From the NCBI RefSeq assembly GCF_016863275.1, contig NZ_BOOO01000031.1:171360-235359 (forward strand): 64,000 nucleotides of DNA, in the 5' to 3' direction. The first letter of the stretch is position 1; each line of letters opens with the position of its first letter. Under the pieces are notes generated by a model, which had not been told where the DNA came from, made no database searches, and saw nothing but the letters and a program-made list of their open reading frames with translations. Positions 16,306 to 25,209 of this stretch are shown piece after piece. This DNA comes from Planotetraspora mira. GTDB taxonomy: Bacteria; Actinomycetota; Actinomycetes; Streptosporangiales; Streptosporangiaceae. The translations under genes were made by a program, and so were the position numbers.

Positions 16306-18474
16306 ATGAATCGCTCGTTCGCTTTGTTCAGCGCGCTGGCCGTCACGGCCGCCCTGATGGTGAGCACTCCTGTCGCCGCGGCCGCAGGAGCACCGACCCC
16401 GCCCCCCAGTGCCGGACACGGTCCCGACCACGGCAGCCCGCAATCCGGTTGCGACCCGATCGACCCGTCCGCCTGTCTGCTGCCGTTTCCCAACGACTAT
16501 TTCACCGTTCCCGACACGTCCACGGAAACCGGCCGACGGATCGCCTTTTCACCGGGGATGATGCCGCAGAACATCGCCGGCACGCCGATCGACCCGGCCG
16601 AATGGAACCGAAACGACGGGTTCAGCCCCGGCACGCCGATCCTCACCAGGGTGCCCGGGGTCGATTTGACGAAGACCAAGGCAGCGCCGATCACCGATAT
16701 CGGCGCCTCACTCGACCATGACGCGCCGATCGTGCTGCTCGACACCCGCACCGGCAAGCGCACGGCGTACTGGGCGGAACTCGACGCCAACGCGACCGAT
16801 CCCGCCCGCCAGGCTCTGATCATCCACCCGGCCGCGAACCTCGCGGAGGGAACACGCTATATCGTCGCGCTCCGCTCGATGCGCGACCGTACAGGTCATC
16901 TCATCCCGCCCGGCCCCGCCTTCGCGGCGTACGCCGACTCTCAGAACGGCGGCGGGAAGCACGGCACCGGGAAGGTCGACTCGCGGCGTCTGGCGCAGAT
17001 GAAGAAGATCTTCGCGACGCTCGAGAAGGCCGGGGTGGGAACGCACAGCCTCTACCTCGCCTGGGATTTCACGGTCGCCAGCGAGCGCGGCCTCTCCGAG
17101 CGGATGCTGCACATCCGCGATGACGCCTTCCGGCAACTCGGCGACAAAGACCTGGACGACAAGCGCGTCCAAGGGCGCTCTCCGCGGTTCGCCGTCGACT
17201 CGGTGCAGAACTTCAGCGAGTGCGGCGCCGACGGTTGCCAGACGGGCGAGAACGACCAGATCGCACGCCGCGTCGCGGGACGCGTCTTCGTGCCGTGCTA
17301 CCTCGATGAGAGCGGTTGCCCGACCGGGGCGACATTCCACTACTCGAACGGCTCCTCATTGCCGAGCCAGATCCCCGGCAACGAGCGGGCCGCGAACTTC
17401 ATCTGCAACATTCCCCGCTCAGCCGTCTCAGGCGGGCGGATCCACAAGGTGCACCCGTCGCTGTACGGCCACGGCCTGCTCGGCAGCGCCGACGAGGTCG
17501 ATTCCGGCAAGCTGTACACGGTCGGCGACGACCACGACATCATGTTCTGCGCGTCAGACTGGATCGGCCTCGCGCGAGACGACCGTGCGACCGCCGCCGA
17601 GGCCTACAGCGACTTCTCGAAGTTCCCGACGGTCGCCGACCGCGGGCAGCAGGGAATGCTCGACTTCCTCTATCTGGGCCGGGCGATGATTCATCCGGAC
17701 GGCTTCGCGGCGAACCCGGCCTTCCAGTTCGACAAGAACGGCCGGACCGAATCGGTCATCGACACCCGCGAACTGCTCTACCTGGGTGGGAGTCAGGGCG
17801 GCATCATGGGCGGCGCCCTCACCGCGGTGGCCCCCGACTTCACCCGCGGCGTGCTCGGCGTTCCCGGCATGAATTACAGCTTGCTGCTCAACCGCAGCGT
17901 CGACTTCGCGCCATTCCAGGCGATCTTCGACCAGAACTATCCCGACAAGCTCGACCAGCAGATCATCTTCGGGCTGCTGCAGATGTTGTGGGACCGGTCG
18001 GAGGCCGGCGGCTACGCGCACCACATGACGACCGACACCTACCCGAACACGCCCGCCCACCAGGTGCTCCTGCTCGCGTCCTACGGCGATCACCAGGTTT
18101 CCACCTGGTCCGCGGCGGTCGAGGCACGCACCATCGGCGCCCGCATCCGCACGCCCATCCTCGACCCCGGCCGGGCGCAGGAGAAGACGCCGTTCTGGGG
18201 GGTTCCCCGGATGGAGCACTCGCCGTACCACGGGGCGGCGACCATCACGCTCTGGGACATCGGACCACTGCGCACCGTCGACGGCGAGGTCGAGGGGACG
18301 CCCCCGCCGCCCATCGCGAACGTGCCCAACAGCGAGGGCGTGGACCCGCACGGGCCGGACGCCACGGAGACCGCCGCCGGCCAGGAGCAACTGGCGACCT
18401 TCCTCCTCGACGGCGTGGTCGTCGACACCTGCGGCGACCACCCCTGCTACCTCGACCGCTGGACCGGGCCGTGA
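16306..18474 (+). CDS. secreted lipase/esterase-like alpha/beta hydrolase
   Basis: 722 residues with a signal peptide (SFALFSALAVTAALMVSTPVAAAAG). After SGCDPIDPSACLLPFPNDYFT comes the N-terminal beta domain of large bacterial extracellular lipases, then an alpha/beta hydrolase core with nucleophile elbow GGSQGG at about 494-499 (Ser496) and a late GDHQVSTW histidine. Several paired cysteines (CGADGCQ, CYLDESGC, CGDHPC) fit an extracytoplasmic fold. The start at ATG 16306 has GAGGAA 6 bases upstream. It is followed after 44 bases by a DUF6351 gene; both encode exported GxSxG hydrolases and probably form an operon. Substrate not determined (esters or polyesters likely). Confidence 0.8.
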   Translation: MNRSFALFSALAVTAALMVSTPVAAAAGAPTPPPSAGHGPDHGSPQSGCDPIDPSACLLPFPNDYFTVPDTSTETGRRIAFSPGMMPQNIAGTPIDPAEWNRNDGFSPGTPILTRVPGVDLTKTKAAPITDIGASLDHDAPIVLLDTRTGKRTAYWAELDANATDPARQALIIHPAANLAEGTRYIVALRSMRDRTGHLIPPGPAFAAYADSQNGGGKHGTGKVDSRRLAQMKKIFATLEKAGVGTHSLYLAWDFTVASERGLSERMLHIRDDAFRQLGDKDLDDKRVQGRSPRFAVDSVQNFSECGADGCQTGENDQIARRVAGRVFVPCYLDESGCPTGATFHYSNGSSLPSQIPGNERAANFICNIPRSAVSGGRIHKVHPSLYGHGLLGSADEVDSGKLYTVGDDHDIMFCASDWIGLARDDRATAAEAYSDFSKFPTVADRGQQGMLDFLYLGRAMIHPDGFAANPAFQFDKNGRTESVIDTRELLYLGGSQGGIMGGALTAVAPDFTRGVLGVPGMNYSLLLNRSVDFAPFQAIFDQNYPDKLDQQIIFGLLQMLWDRSEAGGYAHHMTTDTYPNTPAHQVLLLASYGDHQVSTWSAAVEARTIGARIRTPILDPGRAQEKTPFWGVPRMEHSPYHGAATITLWDIGPLRTVDGEVEGTPPPPIANVPNSEGVDPHGPDATETAAGQEQLATFLLDGVVVDTCGDHPCYLDRWTGP

Positions 18475-18518
18475 TCCGCCTCCCGTCCGCAAGCCCCGCG
18501 ACCCCCTAGGAGTGCACC

Positions 18519-20924
18519 ATGCGGTCCCCATCCGGCGGGCGGCGCATGCGCCTCGCCGTCATCGCGTCACTTTCCATCGCGTCAATGTCCATGGCCACCC
18601 TCTTCACCGCGGCCGGCCCCGCGGTCGCGTCCGCGACCGGCAGTCCGTCCCACGGCCCGTCGCACGACCCTTCGCACGACAAGGAGAAGGGCGGAAAGCA
18701 CGACCTGCAGATCACGGTTCTGTCCAGCCGCCCCGACCAGGTGTCGGGCGGGGACGCCAGGGTGCAGGTGCAGGTCCCGGACGACGTCTCCCCCCAGCGC
18801 GTCAAGATCCGTCTGAACGGCGCGGAGGTCACGCGTGACTTCTCCGCGGGTGATCAGCGGCGGACGCTCGTCGGTCTCGTCGACGGGATGCGGACCGGCG
18901 TCAACGTCCTCACGGCGGAGGCGTCCGGTGACCGTCACCGTGACGCGCGGCTCACGCTGACGAATCACAGCATCACCGGGCCGATCTTCTCCGGTCCCCA
19001 GCAGGAGCCGTTCGTCTGCAAGACCGAGCAGTCAGGCCTCGGGCAGCCGTTGGTCGACAACCACGATCACGTGGGCCTGCCGGTCTTCGCGCTCGACGCG
19101 AACGGCCAGAAGACCGATCAGATCGTCGGGTGGAGCCGCGACTGCAGCGTCAAACCGCGCGTCGACTTCGTCTACCGGACCACGAGCGGTGGGTGGAAGC
19201 CGCTGCCGGCCGACGGCAGCCGGCCCGCCGACCTCGCCACCACCACGACGTCGGACGGTCGCGTCGTCGACTTCGTCGTCCGCTGGGAGCGCGGCACGAT
19301 CGACAGGTTCATCTACAGCATCGCGATGCTGAGCCCCCTGAAGGTGGATGCGGACCACGCAGCCGACTCGGCCTGGAACAGGCGCCTGATCTACAGCTTC
19401 AGCTCGGGCGGCGTCGGGATCGGGCACAACCAGGGCGAGCTCGGCACCACGATCGACGACATGTTCGAGGCCGAAGAGGGGCTGGCCGCCGGCTACGCGG
19501 TCGCCTACTCCACCGGCAACGACACCGGGAACCACTACAACCTCCAGGTCGGCGGCGAGACCGCCCTCATGGTGAAGGAACGGTTCATCGAGGAGCACGG
19601 CGAGCCGCTCTACACCGTCGGCGTCGGCGCCTCCGGCGGCGGCCTTCAGCAGTACGTGTACGGGCAGAACCATCCCGGCCTCATCGACGCGGCCATCCCC
19701 GTGTACGCCTATCCGGACATGGTCACGCAGGGCATCCACGTCGGCGACTGCGAACTGCTCGAGTACTTCATGGACGTCACCGACGCGGGCAATCCCAAGT
19801 GGCAGAACTGGGACAACCGCAAGCTGCTCGAAGGGATGAACTCGAGCAGCACGGTCCGCAACCCGTACACGGGCAAGCCCGGCTCCAGCGAGTGCGTCAA
19901 CGGCTGGCGCGGGCTCAGTCCCCTGACGCTCAACCCGCACTACGGGTCGGCCGGCTCCAACCAGGGTCTGATGGAGCCGAAGGGCGTCATGGACACGGTG
20001 AAATGGACTCATTTCGATGATCTGCGCAACATCTACGGGGTGAAGCCGGACGGCTTCGCGCGCAGGACCTTCGACAACGTCGGCGTCCAGTACGGCCTCC
20101 GGGCGCTCACCGACGGGACGCTCACCCCCGAGGAGTTCCTGCACCTCAACGCCACCGTCGGCGGGTGGAAGGACCCGGAGGACATGGTGCAGGAGGGCGC
20201 GCCGTTCGTGCCCGGCGGCACGTTCGACCCGTGGAGCTCGCGCAACATGACCCTGAGCCCGGACGGCGGCGCGACTCCGGCGCCGCGCACCGAGGGCGAC
20301 GTCGGCGCGATCGAGGCGGCCTACCGGTCCGGCATGGTGTTCCGCGGCAGGATCGACATCCCGATCATCGACTGGCGGCACTACCTCGAGGACGAGCTGA
20401 ACATGCACAACAGCCGTCAGTCGTTCGCCAGCAGGGAACGCATCATCGAGGCGCAGGGGAACGCGGACAACCAGGCCATCTGGTTCACGGACGCGCGGCC
20501 GGGCGGCGCCCAGTCGACCCAGCTCCCCGAGGCGTTCAAGGCCATCGACACGTGGATGGCGAACATCCGGAAGCACCCGGAGCGCACCGTGGGCCAGAAC
20601 AAGCCCTCGGAGGCCACCGACCGGTGCTTCGCCACCGACGGGCGGCTCATCGCCTCCGGCTCGCACGTCTGGGACGGCGTCCTCGACCACAGGGCGGACG
20701 GGGCCTGCACCGAGCTGTTCCCCATCCACTCCACGTCGCGCATCGTCGCCGGCGGGCCGTTCGACGAGGACATGTACAAGTGCCGGCTCCAGCCGGTCGA
20801 CAAGGCGGTGGCCAGGGGCGACTACGGTTCGTGGCGACCCAGCTCGGCGCAGAGGGCCACGCTGAAGCAGATCTTCCCTGGTGGCGTATGCGACTACACC
20901 AAGGCGCCAGTGGGCCGCCCATAA
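18519..20924 (+). CDS. secreted DUF6351-family protein (esterase-like)
   Basis: 801 residues with a signal peptide (residues 10-40, MRLAVIASLSIASMSMATLF and AVASA). A low-complexity His/Ser/Lys linker (HGPSHDPSHDKEKGGKHD) precedes a beta domain and then the alpha/beta hydrolase-like core with GVGASGGG (Ser372 in a GxSxG setting) and the acidic YAYPDMVTQG. Family members (DUF6351) resemble tannase/feruloyl-esterase-like and lipase-like proteins but remain uncharacterised. The gene follows the lipase-like gene on the same strand, with AGGAG 7 bases before the ATG, and ends at a strong bidirectional hairpin. The pair probably degrades an external ester substrate. Confidence 0.82.
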   Translation: MRSPSGGRRMRLAVIASLSIASMSMATLFTAAGPAVASATGSPSHGPSHDPSHDKEKGGKHDLQITVLSSRPDQVSGGDARVQVQVPDDVSPQRVKIRLNGAEVTRDFSAGDQRRTLVGLVDGMRTGVNVLTAEASGDRHRDARLTLTNHSITGPIFSGPQQEPFVCKTEQSGLGQPLVDNHDHVGLPVFALDANGQKTDQIVGWSRDCSVKPRVDFVYRTTSGGWKPLPADGSRPADLATTTTSDGRVVDFVVRWERGTIDRFIYSIAMLSPLKVDADHAADSAWNRRLIYSFSSGGVGIGHNQGELGTTIDDMFEAEEGLAAGYAVAYSTGNDTGNHYNLQVGGETALMVKERFIEEHGEPLYTVGVGASGGGLQQYVYGQNHPGLIDAAIPVYAYPDMVTQGIHVGDCELLEYFMDVTDAGNPKWQNWDNRKLLEGMNSSSTVRNPYTGKPGSSECVNGWRGLSPLTLNPHYGSAGSNQGLMEPKGVMDTVKWTHFDDLRNIYGVKPDGFARRTFDNVGVQYGLRALTDGTLTPEEFLHLNATVGGWKDPEDMVQEGAPFVPGGTFDPWSSRNMTLSPDGGATPAPRTEGDVGAIEAAYRSGMVFRGRIDIPIIDWRHYLEDELNMHNSRQSFASRERIIEAQGNADNQAIWFTDARPGGAQSTQLPEAFKAIDTWMANIRKHPERTVGQNKPSEATDRCFATDGRLIASGSHVWDGVLDHRADGACTELFPIHSTSRIVAGGPFDEDMYKCRLQPVDKAVARGDYGSWRPSSAQRATLKQIFPGGVCDYTKAPVGRP

Positions 20925-20966
20925 CCGCTGCCGGACGACGGTGTGACCCCGGCTCTACCGGTCATC

Positions 20967-21007
20967 GCCGTGTCTCCGGCCGTCATGCCGACGGCCGGAG
21001 ACACGGC
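20967..21007. terminator. bidirectional hairpin terminator
   Basis: An 18-bp perfect inverted repeat (20967-20984 with 20990-21007) around a 5-base loop lies between the stops of the convergent DUF6351 and DsbD-like genes, serving both directions. Confidence 0.85.
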
Positions 21008-21034
21008 GCGACGAGCGGATGTTCTCGGAGTTGA

Positions 21035-21544
21035 TCAGGTCCCGACCGGGACGAGGGCGATGACGCGGTCGCGTACGGGAGCCAGGCAGCTGGATGGGCT
21101 GCATGCCCCGTAGGTGACGACCACCTCAGCACGCCCATTCCCGGTTCGGCGCACAGGCACCGCGATGGTTACCGGGCCGTCCGGGTAGACAGGCAGGTCC
21201 ACGTCCAGCTCCTCGATCCGCAGGTTCCTCACGGGCGAGTCCGCGGTCGGGCTACCGGCCGCGCGCAGGCTTCCGCCCACTGTCACCGTCGTGGGCACAC
21301 CGAGGCCGCTCACGCCTCCCGGCGGAAGATCCATGCTGTAAAGGTGGAAGCCGAGCTTCTGCGGGCTGAAGACCGCTCGCACCTGACGGGTTCCATCCGG
21401 TCCGGTGGTCAGCGCCGCCACGACGGTGACCCCGCTGTCATCCAGGCGGCCCGACAGTTCGGCGGACGGGCTGCTCGCGCCGGCCGCGGCGCATCCTTGG
21501 GCAAGCGACGCGGCGGCCACCACGGCCAGCAGAGCGCGGTGCAC
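21035..21544 (-). CDS. DsbD N-terminal-like exported protein with CX4C pair
   Basis: 169 residues from GTG 21544. The N-terminus is a signal peptide ending LAQGC, probably a degenerate lipobox. The rest is a beta-sandwich whose last strands read VVVTYGACSPSSCLAPVRDR, the DsbD-alpha/DsbC-like motif in which two cysteines four apart shuttle disulfides. The upstream thioredoxin lipoprotein ends 2 bases before this start, so they are translationally coupled. The DsbD membrane domain is missing and is not seen nearby. Inference: the pair reduces or handles a periplasmic-side thiol substrate, with the thioredoxin as electron donor or acceptor. Confidence 0.7.
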   Translation of the reverse strand: MHRALLAVVAAASLAQGCAAAGASSPSAELSGRLDDSGVTVVAALTTGPDGTRQVRAVFSPQKLGFHLYSMDLPPGGVSGLGVPTTVTVGGSLRAAGSPTADSPVRNLRIEELDVDLPVYPDGPVTIAVPVRRTGNGRAEVVVTYGACSPSSCLAPVRDRVIALVPVGT

Positions 21545-21546
21545 CG

Positions 21547-22080
21547 TCAGCTCTCGGGGGCCCAGTGGGTCAGGAACGCGTTGACCTGGTCGCTGTTCAT
21601 GGTGCGTGCGTTGGCGAACGAGCCGTCGTTCGTGTCCCCGAGGACGCTGCCGTCGGGTGCCAGCACCACCAGCGCCGGGATGCCACTCGTTTCCAACTTG
21701 ACGTACTTCGCGGCGAAGTCGAGGTTGTGGTCGAACTCGCCGACGTCCACTGCCACCACGTGGTAGTCGCGCTGAAGCAGCGGCTTCGTTTCTTCCGACT
21801 GGAACAGCTTGTCGAGCACCTTGCAGTCGGGGCACCAGTCGGCGCCGAAATCGATCAGGACCTCTTTGCCGTCGGACTCGGCCCGCGTGAGTGCCTTGCT
21901 CAGGTCCACGGCCGGATCCCGCGCCGGGTCATAGTGGTCCGGGATCGTGTCCGCGGCGGCGGCCTGCAGCACAGGAGCCGCCGACGATAAGGAGGCGCCG
22001 GGCGTCGGCGCGTCCATGTTGCCGCATCCCGCGAGGAGCAGTGCGATACCGATGGCGGCGGGGCCAATTCGTCGCAGCAT
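21547..22080 (-). CDS. thioredoxin-like lipoprotein (DsbD-gamma type)
   Basis: 177 residues. The lipobox LLLAGC at residues 15-20 anchors it to the outer face of the membrane. The thioredoxin fold carries the active site DFGADWCPDCKVLDKLF (CPDC) near residue 85, matching thioredoxin/TlpA-DsbD gamma proteins that reduce partner proteins. ATG 22078-22080 has GAGGA upstream. It is the first gene of a coupled pair with the DsbD-alpha-like gene. Together they form a split DsbD-type module without its membrane electron carrier, which may be supplied by a CcdA-like protein elsewhere. Confidence 0.82.
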   Translation of the reverse strand: MLRRIGPAAIGIALLLAGCGNMDAPTPGASLSSAAPVLQAAAADTIPDHYDPARDPAVDLSKALTRAESDGKEVLIDFGADWCPDCKVLDKLFQSEETKPLLQRDYHVVAVDVGEFDHNLDFAAKYVKLETSGIPALVVLAPDGSVLGDTNDGSFANARTMNSDQVNAFLTHWAPES

Positions 22081-22276
22081 TAACCGGTCCTCACCAGAGT
22101 TGATCAGGCGCACGAGAGTAGCGCACGGTGGCGCGGCATCGCGATCCCCGCTGCTCATGACCGCCCAACCCGGTGATCGTTTCCGGTCACGGCCCTAGCC
22201 GATGAGAGCCTCGTGTAGCCGGCAGTCGCAGCACTGGCTCTCGACCGCCGTCATGGACGTGAGTCTTGTTTGGATC

Positions 22277-22696
22277 TCACATCAGAGGCTTGACCCAACG
22301 GGACCACTGAGGCTGCGACACGTAGCCCGCGGCGCCCCAGACATGATGGGCCAGTTCGTTGTCCAGCAGCACCATCGCGTCGGCCCGGAACGCGCCGAAG
22401 GCTGCGAAGCGCTCCTCGGCTGCCCGGAGCAGTGCGGTTCCGATCCCCTGCCTGCGGCGGGCGGGGTCCACGGCCAGCCGGTAGAGGTGGGCCCGCCAAC
22501 CGTCCCAGCCGGCGATCAGCGTGCCGGCCATCTCCCCGTCGACCTCGGCGATGAGGACGGCCTCGGGATCATGCTCGAGGAGCGCACCCACCTTGGCGGA
22601 ATCGTCATGGCGGTCGGTCCCTTCGGCGGCGATGCGCCAGAAGGCGAGCAGCGCCTCGACATCCTCAACCCGTCCGTGCCGGATGATCGCGTCCAT
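22277..22696 (-). CDS. GNAT-family N-acetyltransferase
   Basis: 139 residues with a complete GNAT core: IIRHGRVEDVEALLAFWR, AVLIAEVDGEMAGTLIAGW, then the CoA loop LAVDPARRRQGIGTALLRAAEER (RxxGxG) and YVSQPQWSRWVK at the C-terminus. The small single-domain size and the LYRLAVDPARR motif resemble YpeA-like acetyltransferases; the substrate is unknown. Separated by 196 bases from the thioredoxin lipoprotein. Confidence 0.85.
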   Translation of the reverse strand: MDAIIRHGRVEDVEALLAFWRIAAEGTDRHDDSAKVGALLEHDPEAVLIAEVDGEMAGTLIAGWDGWRAHLYRLAVDPARRRQGIGTALLRAAEERFAAFGAFRADAMVLLDNELAHHVWGAAGYVSQPQWSRWVKPLM

Positions 22697-22861
22697 GGCG
22701 GGAAATTATCAGCCTCGCCCGGGGCACCCCAACCGCCGATGCTTACGGGGCCGACTCGCTGAGCAGTTGAGCGCCCCCGTGATCGGCGGCGATGCGCTGT
22801 ACGGTGCGGGCGAAGGAGACGATCTCAGGCCGTGAGGTCTGCGGGAGCCAGCCGAGGGCCG

Positions 22862-23237
22862 GCGTCGTCGTGGGCAGATGCGGCCGGCCTCCCACTGGCA
22901 GGATTGACCGCCTACCAGGCCGTCGTCCACGCCTTGGACGTCCAGCCCGGCGAGATCCTGCTCGTGCACGGAGCGGCCGGCGGGGTGGGTTCCCTCGCCG
23001 TCCAGATCGCAGGATCTCGCGGAGCCCGCGTCATCGGCACCGCCTCCGCACGCGACCACGGTTACGTACACACGCTCGGCGCCGAACCGGTCACCTACGG
23101 CGAAGGGACCGCCGACCGCGTCCGGGAAGCTCACGGTGAGGGTCGGCGCCATCTACCCCCTGGAACGCGCGGCCGACGCCCAGCGCGCACTGGCCGCCGG
23201 CGGCACCTCCGGCAAGGTCGTCATCGAGATCACCTGA
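22862..23237 (+). pseudogene. decayed zinc-binding/quinone oxidoreductase (MDR family)
   Basis: The frame reads ADAAGLPLAGLTAYQAVVHA and LVHGAAGGVGSLAVQIAGSR, the nucleotide-binding signature of MDR quinone oxidoreductases, up to about 23125. The family C-terminus (VGAIYPLERAADAQRALAAG, GTSGKVVIEIT) then continues in another frame to TGA at 23235. About 100 N-terminal residues and a central block (roughly 90 residues) are lost and the frame is broken, so no active enzyme is made. A short reverse-strand scrap ending at 22743 (LPQTSRPEIVSFARTVQRI) may be the tail of the divergent regulator that once accompanied it. Confidence 0.7.
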
Positions 23238-23367
23238 CACGACGTCCCCATGGTCCCATGTGGCCGAGGGCCTGGAGTGCTGGTCAAAGCCACTCATCGA
23301 TGGTGAGGGGTCGCCTCGTGGCGAACAGCGAGCTCGTAGTACCTCGTGGCCACCGTCCGGTGGCGCT

Positions 23368-24588
23368 TCAGGCGCTTGATGGTCTCACCCGACTGGCCCG
23401 GGACTCCAGGTAGCGTTGCTCGGCGATGCTGGCGGTGGACTTCGCGGCGCGCCGGTAGTGCTCGTACGCTCCGGCCGTGTCGCCGGTCTTCTCCAGCAGA
23501 TGCGCCCGTACGGACAACAACCGGTGATGCCCGGCCATCCGCTCGTCACCGTCCAATGTGGACAGCAGGGCCAGCCCGGCCGGCGGGCCCTCAATCTCGG
23601 CGAGCGCGATCGCCCGGTTGAGGGTGACCATCGGGTTGGGTGCGATCCGTTCCAGGATCAGGTAGAGGGCGTGCACCTGCGGCCAGTCGGTCGCCTCGGC
23701 CGTGCCCGCGTCGGCGTGCGTGGCGGCGATGGCGGCCTGCAGTTGGTAGGGCCCCAGCGCCGGGCCGGCCAGTGACGTCTTGACCAGCTCGATGCCCTCG
23801 TCGATCAGCCCGCGGTCCCACTTCGCACGGTCCTGCTCGTCCAACGGCACCAGATCGCCGGCGGCCGTCGTACGAGCCTCCCGGCGGGCGTCGGTCAGCA
23901 GCATCAGCGCGAGCAGCCCGGTCACCTCGCCGTCCTCGGGCAGCTGCGCGTGCACCATCCTGACCAGCCGGATCGCCTCGTGCGCGAGGTCGACGCGGTG
24001 CAACTCACTGCCCGAGGAGGCGGTGTAGCCCTCGTTGAAGATCAGGTAGAGCACGTGCAGGACGACCTGGAGCCGCTCCTCGCGGTCCGGGCCGTCCGGC
24101 AGGCTGAACGAGCTGCCGGCGGCCTTGATCCGCTGCTTGGCCCGGCTGATCCTGGCCGCCATCGTGGCCTCGGGCACCAGGAACGCGCGGGCGATCTCGG
24201 CGGTGTTCAGGCCGCCGACCGCCCGCAACGTCAGGGCGGTCTGGGAGGCCGCGGTCAGCGTCGGATGGCAGCACAGGAACAGCAGGACGAGCGTGTCGTC
24301 GGTGTCCGGCACGTCCTCGGGGACCACCTCGGTGGCCGTCGCCGACTCCCGCTCCCGGCGCGCGTGGTCACTGCGCATCTGGTCGATGAGCCGCCGGGAC
24401 GCGACAGTCACCAGCCAGCCACGCGGGTTGCTCGGCACTCCCTCGGCCGGCCACTGAACGGCCGCGGCGAGGACAGCCTCCTGCACGGCGTCCTCACACC
24501 CTTCGAACTGGCCGTGCCGGCGCACCAACGCGCCGAGGACCTGCGGCGTGAGCTCACGCAGCAGGTCCTCGATGGCTGATGCCGTCAT
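23368..24588 (-). CDS. ECF42-type RNA polymerase sigma factor
   Basis: 406 residues. Residues 1-75 hold sigma region 2 (FEGCEDAVQEAVLAAAVQWP, NPRGWLVTVASRRLIDQMR) and 105-160 region 4 (LTAASQTALTLRAVGGLNTAEIARAFLVPEATMAARISRAKQRIK). A long C-terminal TPR-like extension (residues 180-400; ATDWPQVHALYLILERIAPNPMVTLNRAIALAE) replaces an anti-sigma factor, which is the hallmark of the ECF42 group. ATG 24588 overlaps the stop of the DGPF/YCII gene by ATGA. ECF42 factors are known to be co-encoded with DGPF proteins and to read TGTCGA/CGAC-like promoters; both divergent promoters here fit. Confidence 0.9.
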   Translation of the reverse strand: MTASAIEDLLRELTPQVLGALVRRHGQFEGCEDAVQEAVLAAAVQWPAEGVPSNPRGWLVTVASRRLIDQMRSDHARRERESATATEVVPEDVPDTDDTLVLLFLCCHPTLTAASQTALTLRAVGGLNTAEIARAFLVPEATMAARISRAKQRIKAAGSSFSLPDGPDREERLQVVLHVLYLIFNEGYTASSGSELHRVDLAHEAIRLVRMVHAQLPEDGEVTGLLALMLLTDARREARTTAAGDLVPLDEQDRAKWDRGLIDEGIELVKTSLAGPALGPYQLQAAIAATHADAGTAEATDWPQVHALYLILERIAPNPMVTLNRAIALAEIEGPPAGLALLSTLDGDERMAGHHRLLSVRAHLLEKTGDTAGAYEHYRRAAKSTASIAEQRYLESRASRVRPSSA

Positions 24589-24956
24589 GCCTCCAATTGT
24601 CCATCAGCGAACATCACCTGCCGCACCTCGACCCCCAGGCCCTCGATCGCGGTGTCCGGGATCTGCGCCGCCAGCTCGATCGCCCGCTCCTTGTTCTCGC
24701 AGTCGATCAGGTAGAAGCCGCCCAGATACTCCTTGAACTCCAGGAAAGGCCCGTCGGTCACCACCGGCTGGCCGTTGCGTACGGACACCACGGCGGCCTG
24801 TGACGGGTCGGCCAGCGCCTGCGTGCTGATCAGCTCGCCCGACTTCTTCAGCGCCTCGATGAACGCGCCGTGGCCGTCGCCGATCGCCGCCCTCTCCTCG
24901 TCGGTCAGCGCGTCCAGCACGGCCGGGTTGATGTGCATGCTGATCAGGAACTTCAT
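24585..24956 (-). CDS. YCII-related DGPF-domain protein (ECF42 partner)
   Basis: 123 residues of the YCII/DGPF fold: MKFLISMHINPAVLDALTDE, then VVTDGPFLEFKEYLGGFYLI with the diagnostic DGPF near residue 69, and the closing VEVRQVMF. Proteins of this class accompany ECF42 sigma factors and are their main target genes; a role as signal sensor or small enzyme is suspected but not shown. ATG 24954-24956 is the first methionine. It is the first gene of a coupled unit with the sigma factor and has an ECF-type promoter 50-77 bases upstream. Confidence 0.9.
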   Translation of the reverse strand: MKFLISMHINPAVLDALTDEERAAIGDGHGAFIEALKKSGELISTQALADPSQAAVVSVRNGQPVVTDGPFLEFKEYLGGFYLIDCENKERAIELAAQIPDTAIEGLGVEVRQVMFADGQLEA

Positions 24957-25005
24957 CTCGTACTCCTCGTGGTTCGCGAGCCCCGGGCGGGCCCTTCGAC
25001 CAGTT

Positions 25006-25033
25006 GGTCGGAGCCGCCGCCGCCGTCTTGACA
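25006..25033 (-). promoter_or_regulatory. ECF42-type promoter of the DGPF-sigma operon
   Basis: On the reverse strand TGTCAA (25033-25028) is followed after exactly 17 bases by CGACC (25010-25006). This resembles the reported ECF42 consensus (TGTCGA -35, CG[A/T]C -10). It points into the DGPF gene, indicating autoregulation of the sigma operon. Confidence 0.7.
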
Positions 25034-25145
25034 TCCCCCGCCGGAAAATCGCATGAGTTCTTCGCCGTCTCATCGCCCGGACCGCGAAGTCGTCCTCTCT
25101 GGTGACATCCCACCATGGCAGACGCGAGAGATTCCCCCCTGCCGA

Positions 25146-25173
25146 TGTCAAGAAGCTCCCGGCCGCTCCGACC
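25146..25173 (+). promoter_or_regulatory. ECF42-type promoter of the MFS transporter
   Basis: TGTCAA (25146-25151), a 17-base spacer, and CGACC (25169-25173) lie 37 bases before the transporter ATG. The hexamer, the spacing and several flanking bases (GATGTCAAGA, GCTCCGACCA) repeat those of the opposite-strand promoter, so the two divergent units are probably one regulon. Confidence 0.7.
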
Positions 25174-25209
25174 ACCGGCGAAACGTCGAGAGAACAGGGA
25201 GTTGCGGAT

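Noticed and set aside
19032..20729. 565-codon reverse frame opposite the DUF6351 gene
   Set aside because: No recognisable motif and codon bias opposite to expectation; the forward strand protein has signal peptide and GxSxG.
22743..22862. Reverse-strand scrap PALGWLPQTSRPEIVSFARTV to a TAA stop, perhaps a LysR C-terminus
   Set aside because: Too short and without start; mentioned with the decayed oxidoreductase but not called as a gene.
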